A stretch of DNA of 22,944 bases, taken from assembly GCA_934650095.1 (NCBI GenBank), contig CAKUFT010000023.1:1-22944 (forward strand), given 5' to 3'. Position 1 is the first letter of the stretch. The number at the start of each line of letters is the position of its first letter. Of this stretch, positions 12,722-20,184 are shown piece by piece. A program made the translations under genes and the position numbers. The notes beneath the pieces were generated by a model. The model was given only the letters and a program-made list of their open reading frames with translations, had not been told where the DNA came from and ran no database searches. Origin of the DNA: an uncultured Collinsella sp. (GTDB lineage: Bacteria; Actinomycetota; Coriobacteriia; Coriobacteriales; Coriobacteriaceae).

Positions 12722-14284
12722 ATGCACCATTCGGATTCCGCGGCCGTGACCACGGTCGATACGCTTGCCAAGCTTCTCGATGTGTGCGGCGAGCTGCGCG
12801 CATCGGAGCGGGTTGACGAGCGTGCCGTGACCGGCTGCTCGTTTGATTCGCGCGCGGTTTCGGCAGGTGACGTGTTCTTTTGCAAGGGCGCTGCCTTTAA
12901 GCCCGCGTTTTTGAGCATGGCGCTCGATGCGGGCGCCGTCGCATTTGTGTGCGAAGAGTCGCTGGTCGAGTCTCTGGAGCCGCTGGCGAAAGAGAACGGC
13001 GCGGCGATGCTGGTCGTGGACAGCGTGCGCACGGCCATGGCCCTGCTGCCGCCGGAGGTCTACAATCGCCCCGACCACGACGTTAAGATCGTGGGTATCA
13101 CCGGTACCAAGGGAAAGACCACGGCCGCTTTTATGCTCCAGTCCATCATCAAGGCGGCGGGCGAGTTCTGCGGCATGATCGGCTCGGTGAACACCGACGA
13201 TGGTATCGAGTGCTACGAGAGCACCAACACCACGCCCGAGGCCCCCGAGGTCTGGCGCCATATCGCCAACTGTCGCGCGTCCGGTCGCCAGTCCATGGTC
13301 ATGGAGGTCTCAAGCCAGGCGCTTAAGTACCAGCGCGTCGAGAACCTGCCGTTTGACGTGGCGTGCTTCCTCAATATCGGGCGTGACCACATCTCACCGA
13401 TCGAGCACCCGACCTTCGAGGATTATTTTGAGAGCAAGCTCAGGATCTTTGATCAGGCTAAGACCGCCGTAGTGAATCTGGGCACCGATGAAGTCGAACG
13501 CGTGCTGGAGGCCGCGTCGACGGCCGAGCGCTTGGTGACCGTTGGCGTCGAGCATCCCGAGGCGAGCCTGTGGGCAAGCGATGTCCGCATGGTCGGCTTT
13601 AACATCGAGTTTAACCTGCATGGCATGAGCGCCGACGAGCCCGAGGCGGGGGAGAAGGTCCTGCTGGGTATCGCGGGAGACTTTAACGTGGAGAACGCGC
13701 TGGTCGCTATCGCCGCCGCGCGCGAGATTGGCATCGGTATCGATGCCATCAAGAAGGGCCTCTCCAAGCTGCGTGTGCCGGGCCGCATGGAGGTCGTGGA
13801 GTCGAAGGACGGCCGCGTGGTTTGCGTTGTTGACTACGCTCACAACCAACTTTCGTTCCGCTCGCTCTTTTCGTCGGTCAAGCGCGCGTTTCCCGCCAGT
13901 CCGGTCATTGCGCTGTTTGGTGCTGCTGGAGGCAAGGCGCAGGAGCGCCGTGAGCAGCTTCCGCGCGAGGCCGCACCATATTCTGATTTGCTGATCTTTA
14001 CCAACGAGGATCCGGCTCACGAGGACCCGATGAAGGTCTGTCGCGAGCTTGCCGAGCATGTTCCCGATGATACCCCGAACAAGATTATCCTCGATCGCGA
14101 GGCTGCCGTTCATGCGGCCTTTAAGGCAGCGCGCGAGGAATACGTCAGCCCCGATGCGCCCACCATCGTCTTGCTGTTGGCAAAGGGCGACGAGGAGCTC
14201 ATGCACGTGGGTGATGAGTTCGTACCCATCGAGAGCGACCTTTCGTTGGCCAATCGCCTGATCGATGTTACCCAGTTTGACTGA
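12722..14284 (+). CDS. murE: UDP-N-acetylmuramoyl-dipeptide:diamino acid ligase (MurE)
   Basis: 520 residues, Mur ligase with all three domains. It adds the third amino acid to the peptidoglycan precursor in the cytosol. The N-terminal uridine-binding part has GCSFDSRAVSAGDVFFC (38-54). The central ATPase has GITGTKGKTT (125-134), the STNTTPEA substrate loop (167-174), EVSSQAL (195-201) and the probable carbamylated lysine in ESKLRIF (K239). The C-terminal domain starts near GRMEVV, with DYAHN at 371-375. The residue-3 selector, DNPR in meso-DAP enzymes, reads NEDPAHEDP (428-436) here. With Ala in place of Arg, a diamino acid other than meso-DAP (L-Lys or L-Orn) is likely. GAAAGGTG (12712-12719) marks the start. 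Confidence 0.93.
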   Translation: MHHSDSAAVTTVDTLAKLLDVCGELRASERVDERAVTGCSFDSRAVSAGDVFFCKGAAFKPAFLSMALDAGAVAFVCEESLVESLEPLAKENGAAMLVVDSVRTAMALLPPEVYNRPDHDVKIVGITGTKGKTTAAFMLQSIIKAAGEFCGMIGSVNTDDGIECYESTNTTPEAPEVWRHIANCRASGRQSMVMEVSSQALKYQRVENLPFDVACFLNIGRDHISPIEHPTFEDYFESKLRIFDQAKTAVVNLGTDEVERVLEAASTAERLVTVGVEHPEASLWASDVRMVGFNIEFNLHGMSADEPEAGEKVLLGIAGDFNVENALVAIAAAREIGIGIDAIKKGLSKLRVPGRMEVVESKDGRVVCVVDYAHNQLSFRSLFSSVKRAFPASPVIALFGAAGGKAQERREQLPREAAPYSDLLIFTNEDPAHEDPMKVCRELAEHVPDDTPNKIILDREAAVHAAFKAAREEYVSPDAPTIVLLLAKGDEELMHVGDEFVPIESDLSLANRLIDVTQFD

Positions 14285-14293
14285 TGAACCATG

Positions 14294-14326
14294 ATGGCGA
14301 AGGCGCCCTGAGTGCGCTGTCGCCAT
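14294..14326 (+). other. Hairpin between murE and the HAD gene
   Basis: ATGGCGA (14294-14300) pairs with TCGCCAT (14320-14326), and after a 2x2 internal loop GCGC (14303-14306) pairs with GCGC (14314-14317). It has no T-run, so it is probably not an intrinsic terminator; it could be an RNA processing or stability element. Confidence 0.4.
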
Positions 14327-14391
14327 AAACGTGTTCCCTCAATCAAAACATGCCGTCCAAGCCCAAACCCTTCTACGTAAACGGAGTAACC

Positions 14392-15303
14392 ATGTCCCAC
14401 AACACCCTGCCGACCGTCGCCGAGCTTTCGGGCGAGATGCGCGAGCGCTTGGCCAAGGTCAAGTACGTCTTTACCGACCTGGATGCCACGATGCTCGCAC
14501 CCGGCTCGTGCGTGCTGCGCGACAACGACGGCAACCCCTCGACCAAACTCGTCGAGGCCGTCGTGGCGCTCGCTCACGCTGGTATTCAGGTGGTTCCCAC
14601 CTCGGGCCGCAACCGTACCATGATCCACGAGGATGCGCGCGTGCTCGGCCTCAACTCCTACATTGGTGAGATGGGCGGCCTGGTCATGTACGACCTCAAA
14701 GCCAACGATTGGGAGTATCTGACTGGCGACATGCCTTACGACCCCGCCTGCGGCCTTACTCCGCACCAGGTGATCGAGCAGACCGGCGTGTGCGAGAAGA
14801 TTCTTGCCCGCTGGCCGCACAAGATCGAGTATCACAACGACATGTCGACCGGCTACAAGTACCGCGAGGTCACCGTCGGCATGCGCGGCGATGTGCCCGA
14901 CAATGAGGTCCAGGCCATCCTGGACGAGGCCGGCTGCGGCCTGGTGTGGGCCTGTAACGGTCACCTGACGCATCTGTCCAAGCCGACGACGCTCGAGCTC
15001 GATCGCGTCGAGGACGGTCGCGCGTTTAACATCAATCCCGCCGGCCTCAACAAGGGCGTTGCCATCGCGCGCTTCTGCGAGCACCTGGGGATCGAGCGCG
15101 AGGAGACGCTCGCGCTCGGCGATTCCGAGTCCGACTTCTACATGGCCGATCACGTGGGCACGTTCTGCCTGGTCGAGAATGGCCTGACGAGCGCCGGCGC
15201 GCCCGAGTTCCTGGACGCTTGCGATAACGCTTTCGTTACGCGCGGCAAAATTGTCGACGGTTGGGCGGCGACGGCAGAGCTGCTGGTCGCGGCGCGTTCG
15301 TAG
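14392..15303 (+). CDS. HAD-superfamily hydrolase, Cof-type
   Basis: 303 residues with all four HAD motifs: I, FTDLDATM (nucleophile D29 and acid D31); II, TSGR (70-73); III, the lysine in LNKGVAI (K221); IV, LGDSESDF (D244 and D248). A cap inserted between motifs II and III is the C2 type seen in Cof, phosphoglycolate and sugar-phosphate phosphatases. It would be a cytosolic Mg-dependent phosphatase; the substrate cannot be told. The start at 14392 has CGGAG (14379-14383) at good spacing, whereas the in-frame ATG at 14350 has no ribosome site. It sits between murE and murI, so a role near cell-wall precursor metabolism is possible but unproven. Confidence 0.85.
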   Translation: MSHNTLPTVAELSGEMRERLAKVKYVFTDLDATMLAPGSCVLRDNDGNPSTKLVEAVVALAHAGIQVVPTSGRNRTMIHEDARVLGLNSYIGEMGGLVMYDLKANDWEYLTGDMPYDPACGLTPHQVIEQTGVCEKILARWPHKIEYHNDMSTGYKYREVTVGMRGDVPDNEVQAILDEAGCGLVWACNGHLTHLSKPTTLELDRVEDGRAFNINPAGLNKGVAIARFCEHLGIEREETLALGDSESDFYMADHVGTFCLVENGLTSAGAPEFLDACDNAFVTRGKIVDGWAATAELLVAARS

Positions 15304-15354
15304 CGCGGCGTCGCCGCACTTGGACATGTCTTTTCGAGAGAGACTGGTGAGGTA

Positions 15355-16239
15355 ATGTCCGATATCGAGAATCCGGCAGGCGACACGCGCCCGATTGGCG
15401 TGTTCGATTCTGGTTTGGGCGGTCTGACGGTTGCGCGCGCCATCGCGACGGCGCTGCCGCACGAGTCCGTCTACTACTTCGGCGACACCAAACGCTGCCC
15501 CTACGGCACGCGCACCGAGGATGAGGTGCGCTCGTTTGCGTTGCAGGCGGGCCGTTGGCTGTCGAAGCACGACGTCAAGATTATGGTCATCGCCTGCAAC
15601 ACGGCGACCGCCGCGGCCTTGCGTCTGGCCCAGCAGGTGCTCGACGTCCCCGTCATCGGTGTGATTGCACCGGGCGCACGCGCGGCAATCAACAGCACCC
15701 GCACGCGCCGGGTGGGCGTGCTCGCCACCAACCTCACCATTCGCTCGGGCGCCTACACGCGCGCCATTCAGGACCTAGATGCCGGCGTCGATGTATACGG
15801 CTGTCCTGCCTCGAGCTTTGTCGAGGTTGTCGAACACGAGCTCGCCTCGGGTGCACATCTGCAAGAGCAGTGGCTTGAGAACGAGGACATCTTCGATACG
15901 CCTGCCGTGCGTGCGCTGGTGGGTGCCACGGTTGAGCCGCTGCGCGACCACGGTATCGATACCGTGGTGCTCGGCTGTACGCATTTTCCGCTGTTGGTGG
16001 GACCTATCCGCCATGCGCTGGGGCCTGGGGTGCGCGTCGTGAGTTCCGCCGAGGAGACCACGCGCGAACTGACCGATATCCTCACGCGCCGCGAGCAGCT
16101 GGCGGGCGACGCCGCCGAGCCGCAGCATCGTTTTGCCACGACAGCCGATAACATTGCCGAGTTTGCGGTGGCGGGCAGCTTTATCTTTGGTCAGCCGCTC
16201 AAGAGCATTGAGCATATCGATATCGATGAGCTGAAATAG
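15355..16239 (+). CDS. murI: Glutamate racemase
   Basis: 294 residues. It makes D-glutamate for peptidoglycan from L-glutamate without cofactor. IGVFDSGLGGLTV (14-26) starts the fold, and YFGDTKRCPYG (41-51) is conserved. The two catalytic cysteines lie in IACNTATAAAL (C81) and LGCTHFPLL (C208). GTGAGG (15346-15351) precedes the ATG. About 20 residues at each end extend past the core, the C-terminal one being acidic. It follows the HAD gene by 51 bp and precedes rph, an order (murI near rph and rdgB) also known in mycobacteria. All residues needed for activity are present. Confidence 0.96.
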   Translation: MSDIENPAGDTRPIGVFDSGLGGLTVARAIATALPHESVYYFGDTKRCPYGTRTEDEVRSFALQAGRWLSKHDVKIMVIACNTATAAALRLAQQVLDVPVIGVIAPGARAAINSTRTRRVGVLATNLTIRSGAYTRAIQDLDAGVDVYGCPASSFVEVVEHELASGAHLQEQWLENEDIFDTPAVRALVGATVEPLRDHGIDTVVLGCTHFPLLVGPIRHALGPGVRVVSSAEETTRELTDILTRREQLAGDAAEPQHRFATTADNIAEFAVAGSFIFGQPLKSIEHIDIDELK

Positions 16240-16293
16240 ATGTAAGGCCGCCGCCAAAGTCTTCGCCACACCTTTTGCCGAAAGGATTTTTCT

Positions 16294-17019
16294 ATGGAGT
16301 ACATGCAGGTCAACCGCGCCAACGGTCGCGCCGCCAACGAGTTACGCCCCGTTAAGCTCACCCGTGGCGTCATGAAGCACGCCCACGGTTCGTGCCTGGC
16401 CGAGTTTGGCGATACGCGCGTGCTGTGCGCCGCCACCATCGAGGAGGGCGTGCCGGGCTGGCGCAAGGGCGCCAAGTCCGGTTGGGTAACGGCGGAGTAC
16501 GCCATGCTGCCGGCGTCGACCGGCAAGCGCTGCAAGCGCGAGCACGCCAACCGCAAGGGCCGCTCCATGGAGATCGAGCGTCTCATTGGCCGCAGCCTGC
16601 GTACCGTCGTCAACATGAAGGCGCTCGGCGAGTACACCGTCACCGTCGACTGCGATGTGATTCAGGCCGATGGCGGCACGCGTACAGCGAGCATCACCGG
16701 CGCCTGGGTGGCGCTGCACGACGCCCTCGCCATGTGGGTCGAGGCGGGCAAGATCGAGCGCATCCCGCTTACCGGCCAGGTGGCTGCCATCTCCATGGGC
16801 GTTGTCGACGGTAATACGCTGCTTGATCTCGATTATTCCGAGGACAGCCATGCCGAGGTCGACATGAACCTCGTCGCCACCGATACCGGTGAGATGATCG
16901 AGCTCCAGGGCACCGGCGAGCAGGCGCCTTTCGACCGCAAACGCCTCAACGCCCTGCTCGACCTGGGCGATAAGGGCATCGCCGAGCTCATCGAGCTCCA
17001 GCGCCAGGCCCTCGCCTAA
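16294..17019 (+). CDS. rph: Ribonuclease PH
   Basis: 241 residues, normal length. It trims tRNA 3' ends by phosphorolysis, acting as a hexamer. Conserved parts are [33 protein letters not shown] in the N-terminal half, with the basic tRNA-contact region [16 protein letters not shown] (76-91) and [10 protein letters not shown] (98-107). [18 protein letters not shown] (120-137) supplies the phosphate-site [16 protein letters not shown] (180-191) holds the acidic metal-binding residues. The start is set by GAAAGGA (16280-16286). It is likely to be co-transcribed with murI and ends in a terminator that overlaps its stop codon. Confidence 0.96.
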   Translation: MEYMQVNRANGRAANELRPVKLTRGVMKHAHGSCLAEFGDTRVLCAATIEEGVPGWRKGAKSGWVTAEYAMLPASTGKRCKREHANRKGRSMEIERLIGRSLRTVVNMKALGEYTVTVDCDVIQADGGTRTASITGAWVALHDALAMWVEAGKIERIPLTGQVAAISMGVVDGNTLLDLDYSEDSHAEVDMNLVATDTGEMIELQGTGEQAPFDRKRLNALLDLGDKGIAELIELQRQALA

Positions 17020-17058
17020 CCTGCCAAAAAGTGACAGGTTTATTTTGGCAGGTTTTAT
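17018..17058 (+). terminator. Terminator after rph
   Basis: AACCTGCCAAAA (17018-17029) pairs exactly with TTTTGGCAGGTT (17043-17054) around a 13-nt loop; TTTTAT follows. The left arm begins inside the rph TAA. The A-rich/T-rich ends make it usable in both directions. Confidence 0.8.
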
Positions 17059-17162
17059 CTGGGAAAACGTCGAAGTATAAGGCTGCCGTTGATTGAGAGG
17101 GGAGAGGCGGAGGCCCTCGTCGCCCTCGGCGCGGCATTGCTATAGAGACAAGGAGACCACTC

Positions 17163-17804
17163 ATGGCACTTGAGAAGATCGACATCGACACCCTCGACCC
17201 GGCGGCGACCATTGTCGTGGCAACGGGCAACGCCCATAAGCTCACCGAGATCGAGGCCATTTTGGGCAAGGTCATGCCCGAGGTTCGCTTTGTGGCGCTC
17301 GGCCAGTTGGGCGATTTTGAGGACCCCGAGGAAAACGGCACGACGTTTTTGGAGAACGCCATCATCAAGGCGCAGGCTGCCGTCGAAGAGACGGGGCTCA
17401 TGGCCATTGCCGACGATTCGGGCCTGGTCGTCGACGCGCTGGACGGTGAGCCCGGTGTGTATAGCGCGCGCTACGCGGGCGTTCACGGCGACGATGCCGC
17501 CAACAATGCCAAGCTGCTCGTGAATCTGGAGGGCGTGGCCGACGAGGACCGCACTGCACGCTTTATGAGCGTCGTCGCGCTCATCGACACGGACGGTTTG
17601 GTCACCTATGGCGAGGGCGCCTGCGAGGGCGTTATCGCGCACGAGGGCCGCGGCGATCACGGCTTTGGCTACGACCCGCTGTTCCTGCCGGTCGATACGC
17701 CGGGCAAGACTATGGCCGAGCTCACGGCGGACGAGAAGAACGCCATCAGCCATCGATTCCATGCGCTCGAGCATCTGTCCGCCAAGCTGACGGGCGAGGA
17801 GTAG
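17163..17804 (+). CDS. rdgB: XTP/dITP diphosphatase (RdgB/HAM1 family)
   Basis: 213 residues. It hydrolyses non-canonical purine triphosphates (XTP, dITP) to monophosphates and so keeps them out of nucleic acids. The family signatures are IVVATGNAHKLTEI (17-30), ENGTTFLENAIIKA (57-70), the catalytic ADDSGLVVDALDGEPGVYSARYAG block (83-106), GFGYDPLF and the closing AISHRFHAL. AAGGAG (17150-17155) precedes the ATG by 7 nt. It lies 143 bp after rph, past a terminator, so its own promoter is expected, though I did not find a convincing one. It is nearly contiguous with dtd (3-nt gap). Confidence 0.95.
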   Translation: MALEKIDIDTLDPAATIVVATGNAHKLTEIEAILGKVMPEVRFVALGQLGDFEDPEENGTTFLENAIIKAQAAVEETGLMAIADDSGLVVDALDGEPGVYSARYAGVHGDDAANNAKLLVNLEGVADEDRTARFMSVVALIDTDGLVTYGEGACEGVIAHEGRGDHGFGYDPLFLPVDTPGKTMAELTADEKNAISHRFHALEHLSAKLTGEE

Positions 17805-17807
17805 GCC

Positions 17808-18254
17808 GTGCGTGCGGTGGTGCAGCGCGTGCTCAACGCCGGCGTGACGGTCGACGGCGAGTGCGTGGGCAAAATTGGGCGCGGCTATCTGGTGCTGCTG
17901 GGCGTGGGCCACGGCGACACGCGCGCCGAGGCCGATAAGCTGTGGGGCAAGCTCCGGGGCTTGCGCATTAACGAGGACGAGAACGGCAAGACCAACCTGG
18001 CGCTTGCCGATGTCGACGGCGAGGTTCTCGTGGTGTCGCAGTTCACGCTGTTTGCCGATTGCCGTCACGGCCGCCGCCCATCGTTTACCGATGCAGGCGC
18101 CCCCGATGTCGCCAACGAGCTCTACGAGTACTTCCTGACGCTCGTTCGCCAAGATGTCGAACACGTGGCGCACGGCATCTTTGGCGCCGATATGAAAGTC
18201 GACTTGGTCAACGACGGTCCGTTCACCATCGTCCTCGATACCGACAATCTGTAA
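17808..18254 (+). CDS. dtd: D-aminoacyl-tRNA deacylase
   Basis: 148 residues, standard length. It removes D-amino acids mis-attached to tRNA, and also proofreads Gly-tRNA(Ala). The two active-site motifs are SQFTL (77-81) and NDGPFT (135-140), the latter with the Gly-cisPro pair that gives chiral selectivity by excluding L-amino acids. The start is a GTG 3 nt after the rdgB stop; GAGGAG (17796-17801) overlaps the end of rdgB, so translation is probably coupled. The neighbourhood joins two quality-control enzymes, one for nucleotides and one for aminoacyl-tRNA. The racemase upstream (murI) makes D-Glu, but a functional tie is only speculation. Confidence 0.95.
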   Translation: MRAVVQRVLNAGVTVDGECVGKIGRGYLVLLGVGHGDTRAEADKLWGKLRGLRINEDENGKTNLALADVDGEVLVVSQFTLFADCRHGRRPSFTDAGAPDVANELYEYFLTLVRQDVEHVAHGIFGADMKVDLVNDGPFTIVLDTDNL

Positions 18255-18271
18255 GTAGCCAAATTAGCTAC

Positions 18272-18301
18272 TTGCGCGTGTTTGTAACAGGGTGCTATAG
18301 T
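18272..18301 (+). promoter_or_regulatory. Candidate promoter of veg-ispE
   Basis: TTGCGC (18272-18277), an 18-nt spacer and TATAGT (18296-18301). The leader then contains a small terminator-like hairpin, AGGGG-TATTAT-CCCCT plus TTTT (18322-18341). A further AAGTAGC...GCTACTT stem (18252-18272) lies just after dtd. Confidence 0.55.
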
Positions 18302-18368
18302 ATTAGAGTTTTGTCTATCTTAGGGGTATTATCCCCTTTTTGAATTGCACCTTCTGGAGGCCCTGTTC

Positions 18369-18665
18369 ATGGAAGAGATGGAAGTCAATCACGTCGACGA
18401 CATCCACGAGAAGCTGACCGATATGGTGGGCGATCGCGTCAAGGTGAAGGCCAACATGGGCCGCACCCGCGTCGTCGAGCGCATGGGCACCATCAAGAGC
18501 GTCCACCCCGCCGTTTTCATTGTCGAGGTTGACGAGCGCCGTGGCCGCAAGTCGCGTCAGTCCTACCAGTATATCGATGTCCTCACCGGCCAGGTCGAGC
18601 TGTTCGACCCCGAGAGCGGCGAGCATATCTTTACCCCGCTCGGCAATCAGCTCGAGGAGCACTAA
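18369..18665 (+). CDS. veg: Veg family protein
   Basis: 98 residues, related to B. subtilis Veg (DUF1021). The core GDRVKVKANMGRTRVVERMGTI (20-41), HPAVFIVEVDE (45-55) and SYQYIDVLTGQVELF (63-77) corresponds to the Veg fold, with about ten extra residues at each end. Veg is a small cytosolic protein tied in Bacillus to biofilm gene control; its molecular action is not settled. The ATG at 18369 follows TGGAGG (18355-18360); an upstream in-frame TTG has no ribosome site. It sits 2 nt before ispE, the same pairing as veg-(sspF)-ispE in Bacillus, but without the spore gene. Confidence 0.85.
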   Translation: MEEMEVNHVDDIHEKLTDMVGDRVKVKANMGRTRVVERMGTIKSVHPAVFIVEVDERRGRKSRQSYQYIDVLTGQVELFDPESGEHIFTPLGNQLEEH

Positions 18666-18667
18666 CG

Positions 18668-19564
18668 GTGACCGATCGGTCCCTGACTCTTTCCGCGCCG
18701 GCAAAGATTAACCTCTACCTGGGGGTTCATACCGAGCGCGATGACCGCGGCTACCACAGGGTCGATTCCCTGATGGCAGCTGTCGGTCTTTCCGATACCG
18801 TGACGGTTACGCCGGCGCAGGCGTTGACCGTCCAGACGGTTCCGGCATCAGATTTTCCCATGCAAAAGAATACGGCGTATCGGGCTGCGGTTGCTATGGC
18901 CGAGCATTATGGTCGCGAGGCAAACATCTGCGTGACGATTGAGAAGCGCATTCCATTGTGCGCCGGCTTGGGCGGTCCCTCGACGGATGCGGCCGCGGTC
19001 ATTGTCGCCTTGGCGGAGCTCTGGGGAATTGATCGCACCGATCCCGCGCTCGATGACATTGCGCGGGGCATTGGTGCTGACGTCCCGTTCTTTTTGCACG
19101 CGAGCCCTGCGTTCTACGTAGGTGGGGGAGACGTGCTGGCAACCGAGTATCCCGCACTACCCGCGACACCCGTCGTGCTGGTCAAGCCGCGCGAGGCAAG
19201 CGTTTCGACAATTGAAGCCTATCGACGTTTTGACGAGGCCCCGGTGCCTGCAGACAAGCCCGGCGCGATAGCTTCTGCCTTGCGTGCTGGTGATGCCGAG
19301 ACGGCATATGCGCTCATCCATAACAACCTGGGTGTCATTTCCGCACAGATGGAGCCGCAGATTCAAATGGTTCTCGATTGGCTGCGTAAACAGGACGGCA
19401 CCGTTGCTGTAGATGTGTGCGGATCGGGTGCCTGCTCGTTTGCCATTTGCGACACCGCCGCCACGGCCGAAAGGCTTGCCGACGCTGCCCTGCAAAACGG
19501 CTGGTGGTCCTGCGCGACGGAGCTCATTCCCAACACGGTTCGCATCGAAGTGCTAAAGAAGTAA
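18668..19564 (+). CDS. ispE: 4-diphosphocytidyl-2-C-methyl-D-erythritol kinase
   Basis: 298 residues, GHMP kinase. It performs the ATP-dependent phosphorylation step of the MEP (non-mevalonate) isoprenoid pathway. SAPAKINLYL (9-18) carries the catalytic lysine K13. RGYHRVDSLM (27-36) binds substrate. The phosphate-binding loop is PLCAGLGGPSTDAAA (96-110), where the usual GLGGGSSDAA has Pro-Ser-Thr. GADVPFF (136-142) has the catalytic D138, and GSGACSFA closes the GHMP C-terminal motif. The start is GTG, with GAGGAG in the end of veg. Presence of this gene implies the MEP route. The gene ends 49 bp before a tRNA gene, with no terminator of its own in between. Confidence 0.95.
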   Translation: MTDRSLTLSAPAKINLYLGVHTERDDRGYHRVDSLMAAVGLSDTVTVTPAQALTVQTVPASDFPMQKNTAYRAAVAMAEHYGREANICVTIEKRIPLCAGLGGPSTDAAAVIVALAELWGIDRTDPALDDIARGIGADVPFFLHASPAFYVGGGDVLATEYPALPATPVVLVKPREASVSTIEAYRRFDEAPVPADKPGAIASALRAGDAETAYALIHNNLGVISAQMEPQIQMVLDWLRKQDGTVAVDVCGSGACSFAICDTAATAERLADAALQNGWWSCATELIPNTVRIEVLKK

Positions 19565-19599
19565 AAATTTCTCTAGCACACGATGGAAATCTTTGTTAC

Positions 19600-19605
19600 T
19601 ATAAT
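19600..19605 (+). promoter_or_regulatory. Consensus -10 box of tRNA-Pro
   Basis: A perfect TATAAT lies 8 bp before the tRNA-Pro 5' end. The -35 region is weak. The short distance suggests a leader of only a few nucleotides, or start very near the mature end. Confidence 0.5.
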
Positions 19606-19613
19606 CGAGCTAA

Positions 19614-19690
19614 CGGGTTGTGGCTCAGTTTGGTAGAGCACTGCGTTCGGGACGCAGGGGTCGCTGGTTCAAATCCAGTCAACCCGACCA
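19614..19690 (+). tRNA. tRNA-Pro (anticodon CGG)
   Basis: 77 nt including encoded CCA. The acceptor CGGGTTG pairs with CAACCCG; its C1-G72 pair is typical of bacterial tRNA-Pro. The D-arm is GCTC...GAGC, the anticodon arm is CTGCG-TTCGGGA-CGCAG (anticodon CGG, reads CCG), and the T-arm is GCTGG-TTCAAAT-CCAGT. All stems pair well apart from a G-T at the T-stem base. Confidence 0.97.
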
Positions 19691-19700
19691 GAGCATGAGG

Positions 19701-19729
19701 AGGGACCGCTTCTTGCGGTCCCTTTTTTT
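19701..19729 (+). terminator. Terminator after tRNA-Pro
   Basis: AGGGACCGC (19701-19709), loop TTCTT, GCGGTCCCT (19715-19723), then a run of seven T: a near-ideal intrinsic terminator 10 bp past the tRNA. Confidence 0.95.
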
Positions 19730-19737
19730 AGCTATTG

Positions 19738-19766
19738 TTGTGATACCGCGATACCCGCGGTATACT
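19738..19766 (+). promoter_or_regulatory. tatA promoter with embedded palindrome
   Basis: TTGTGA (19738-19743), a 17-nt spacer and TATACT (19761-19766) form a good sigma-A type promoter. An exact 8-bp inverted repeat, ATACCGCG (19743-19750) / CGCGGTAT (19756-19763), spans the spacer and reaches into the -10. Its position suits an operator, but no known regulator site is recognised. Confidence 0.6.
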
Positions 19767-19802
19767 CATTCGAGCTTGTCTCGCTGTATTGTGGAGGTCT
19801 AC

Positions 19803-20078
19803 ATGTTTGGACTGAGGGCTCCTGAGCTCATCATTATTCTCGTCGTTGTCCTGATTATCTTCGGGCCCAAGAACCTGCCGAAGCTCGGCAAGTCCCTCGG
19901 CTCTACCGTCAAGAATATCCGTGAGGGTATGGAGGGCGACGATAAGGCCGAGACCAAGCAGGCCGAGGAGGTCGTGGTCGAGCAGTCCGAGGAGGACAAG
20001 GAGATCGCTGAGCTCGAGGCCAAGCTCGCTGCTGCCAAGAAGAAGCAGGCAGAGGACAGCGACGCGGACGCAGAGTAG
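19803..20078 (+). CDS. tatA: Sec-independent protein translocase subunit TatA
   Basis: 91 residues. A short N-terminus is followed by one membrane helix (PELIIILVVVLIIFG, 7-21), the hallmark FGPKNLPKLGKSLG hinge and amphipathic helix (20-33), and a long acidic, charged tail (about 45-91) rich in Glu, Lys and Ala. TatA oligomers form the pathway for folded proteins in the inner membrane. The Phe-Gly pair (20-21) is conserved. TGGAGG (19791-19796) sets the start. No tatC or tatB is nearby, so the partner lies elsewhere. It appears to be transcribed alone, between its own promoter and a terminator. Confidence 0.93.
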   Translation: MFGLRAPELIIILVVVLIIFGPKNLPKLGKSLGSTVKNIREGMEGDDKAETKQAEEVVVEQSEEDKEIAELEAKLAAAKKKQAEDSDADAE

Positions 20079-20103
20079 TCCCATCCCTTTGGGGTGAGCA
20101 CCT

Positions 20104-20136
20104 GACCGGCTTGCCCGCAGGCTAGCCGGTCTTTTT
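20104..20136 (+). terminator. Terminator after tatA
   Basis: GACCGGCT (20104-20111) pairs with AGCCGGTC (20124-20131), with an inner GCC-CGCA-GGC hairpin, then TTTTT. Confidence 0.92.
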
Positions 20137-20143
20137 CGTTTTG

Positions 20144-20149
20144 TTGACA
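20144..20149 (+). promoter_or_regulatory. Possible -35 box of greA
   Basis: A perfect TTGACA lies 35 bp before the greA ATG, but no convincing -10 is found at 16-18 bp. It is listed because greA follows a strong terminator and needs a start site of its own. Confidence 0.25.
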
Positions 20150-20184
20150 GTTGATTGTTTGATCAGAGTTGGGGAGATATCCGT

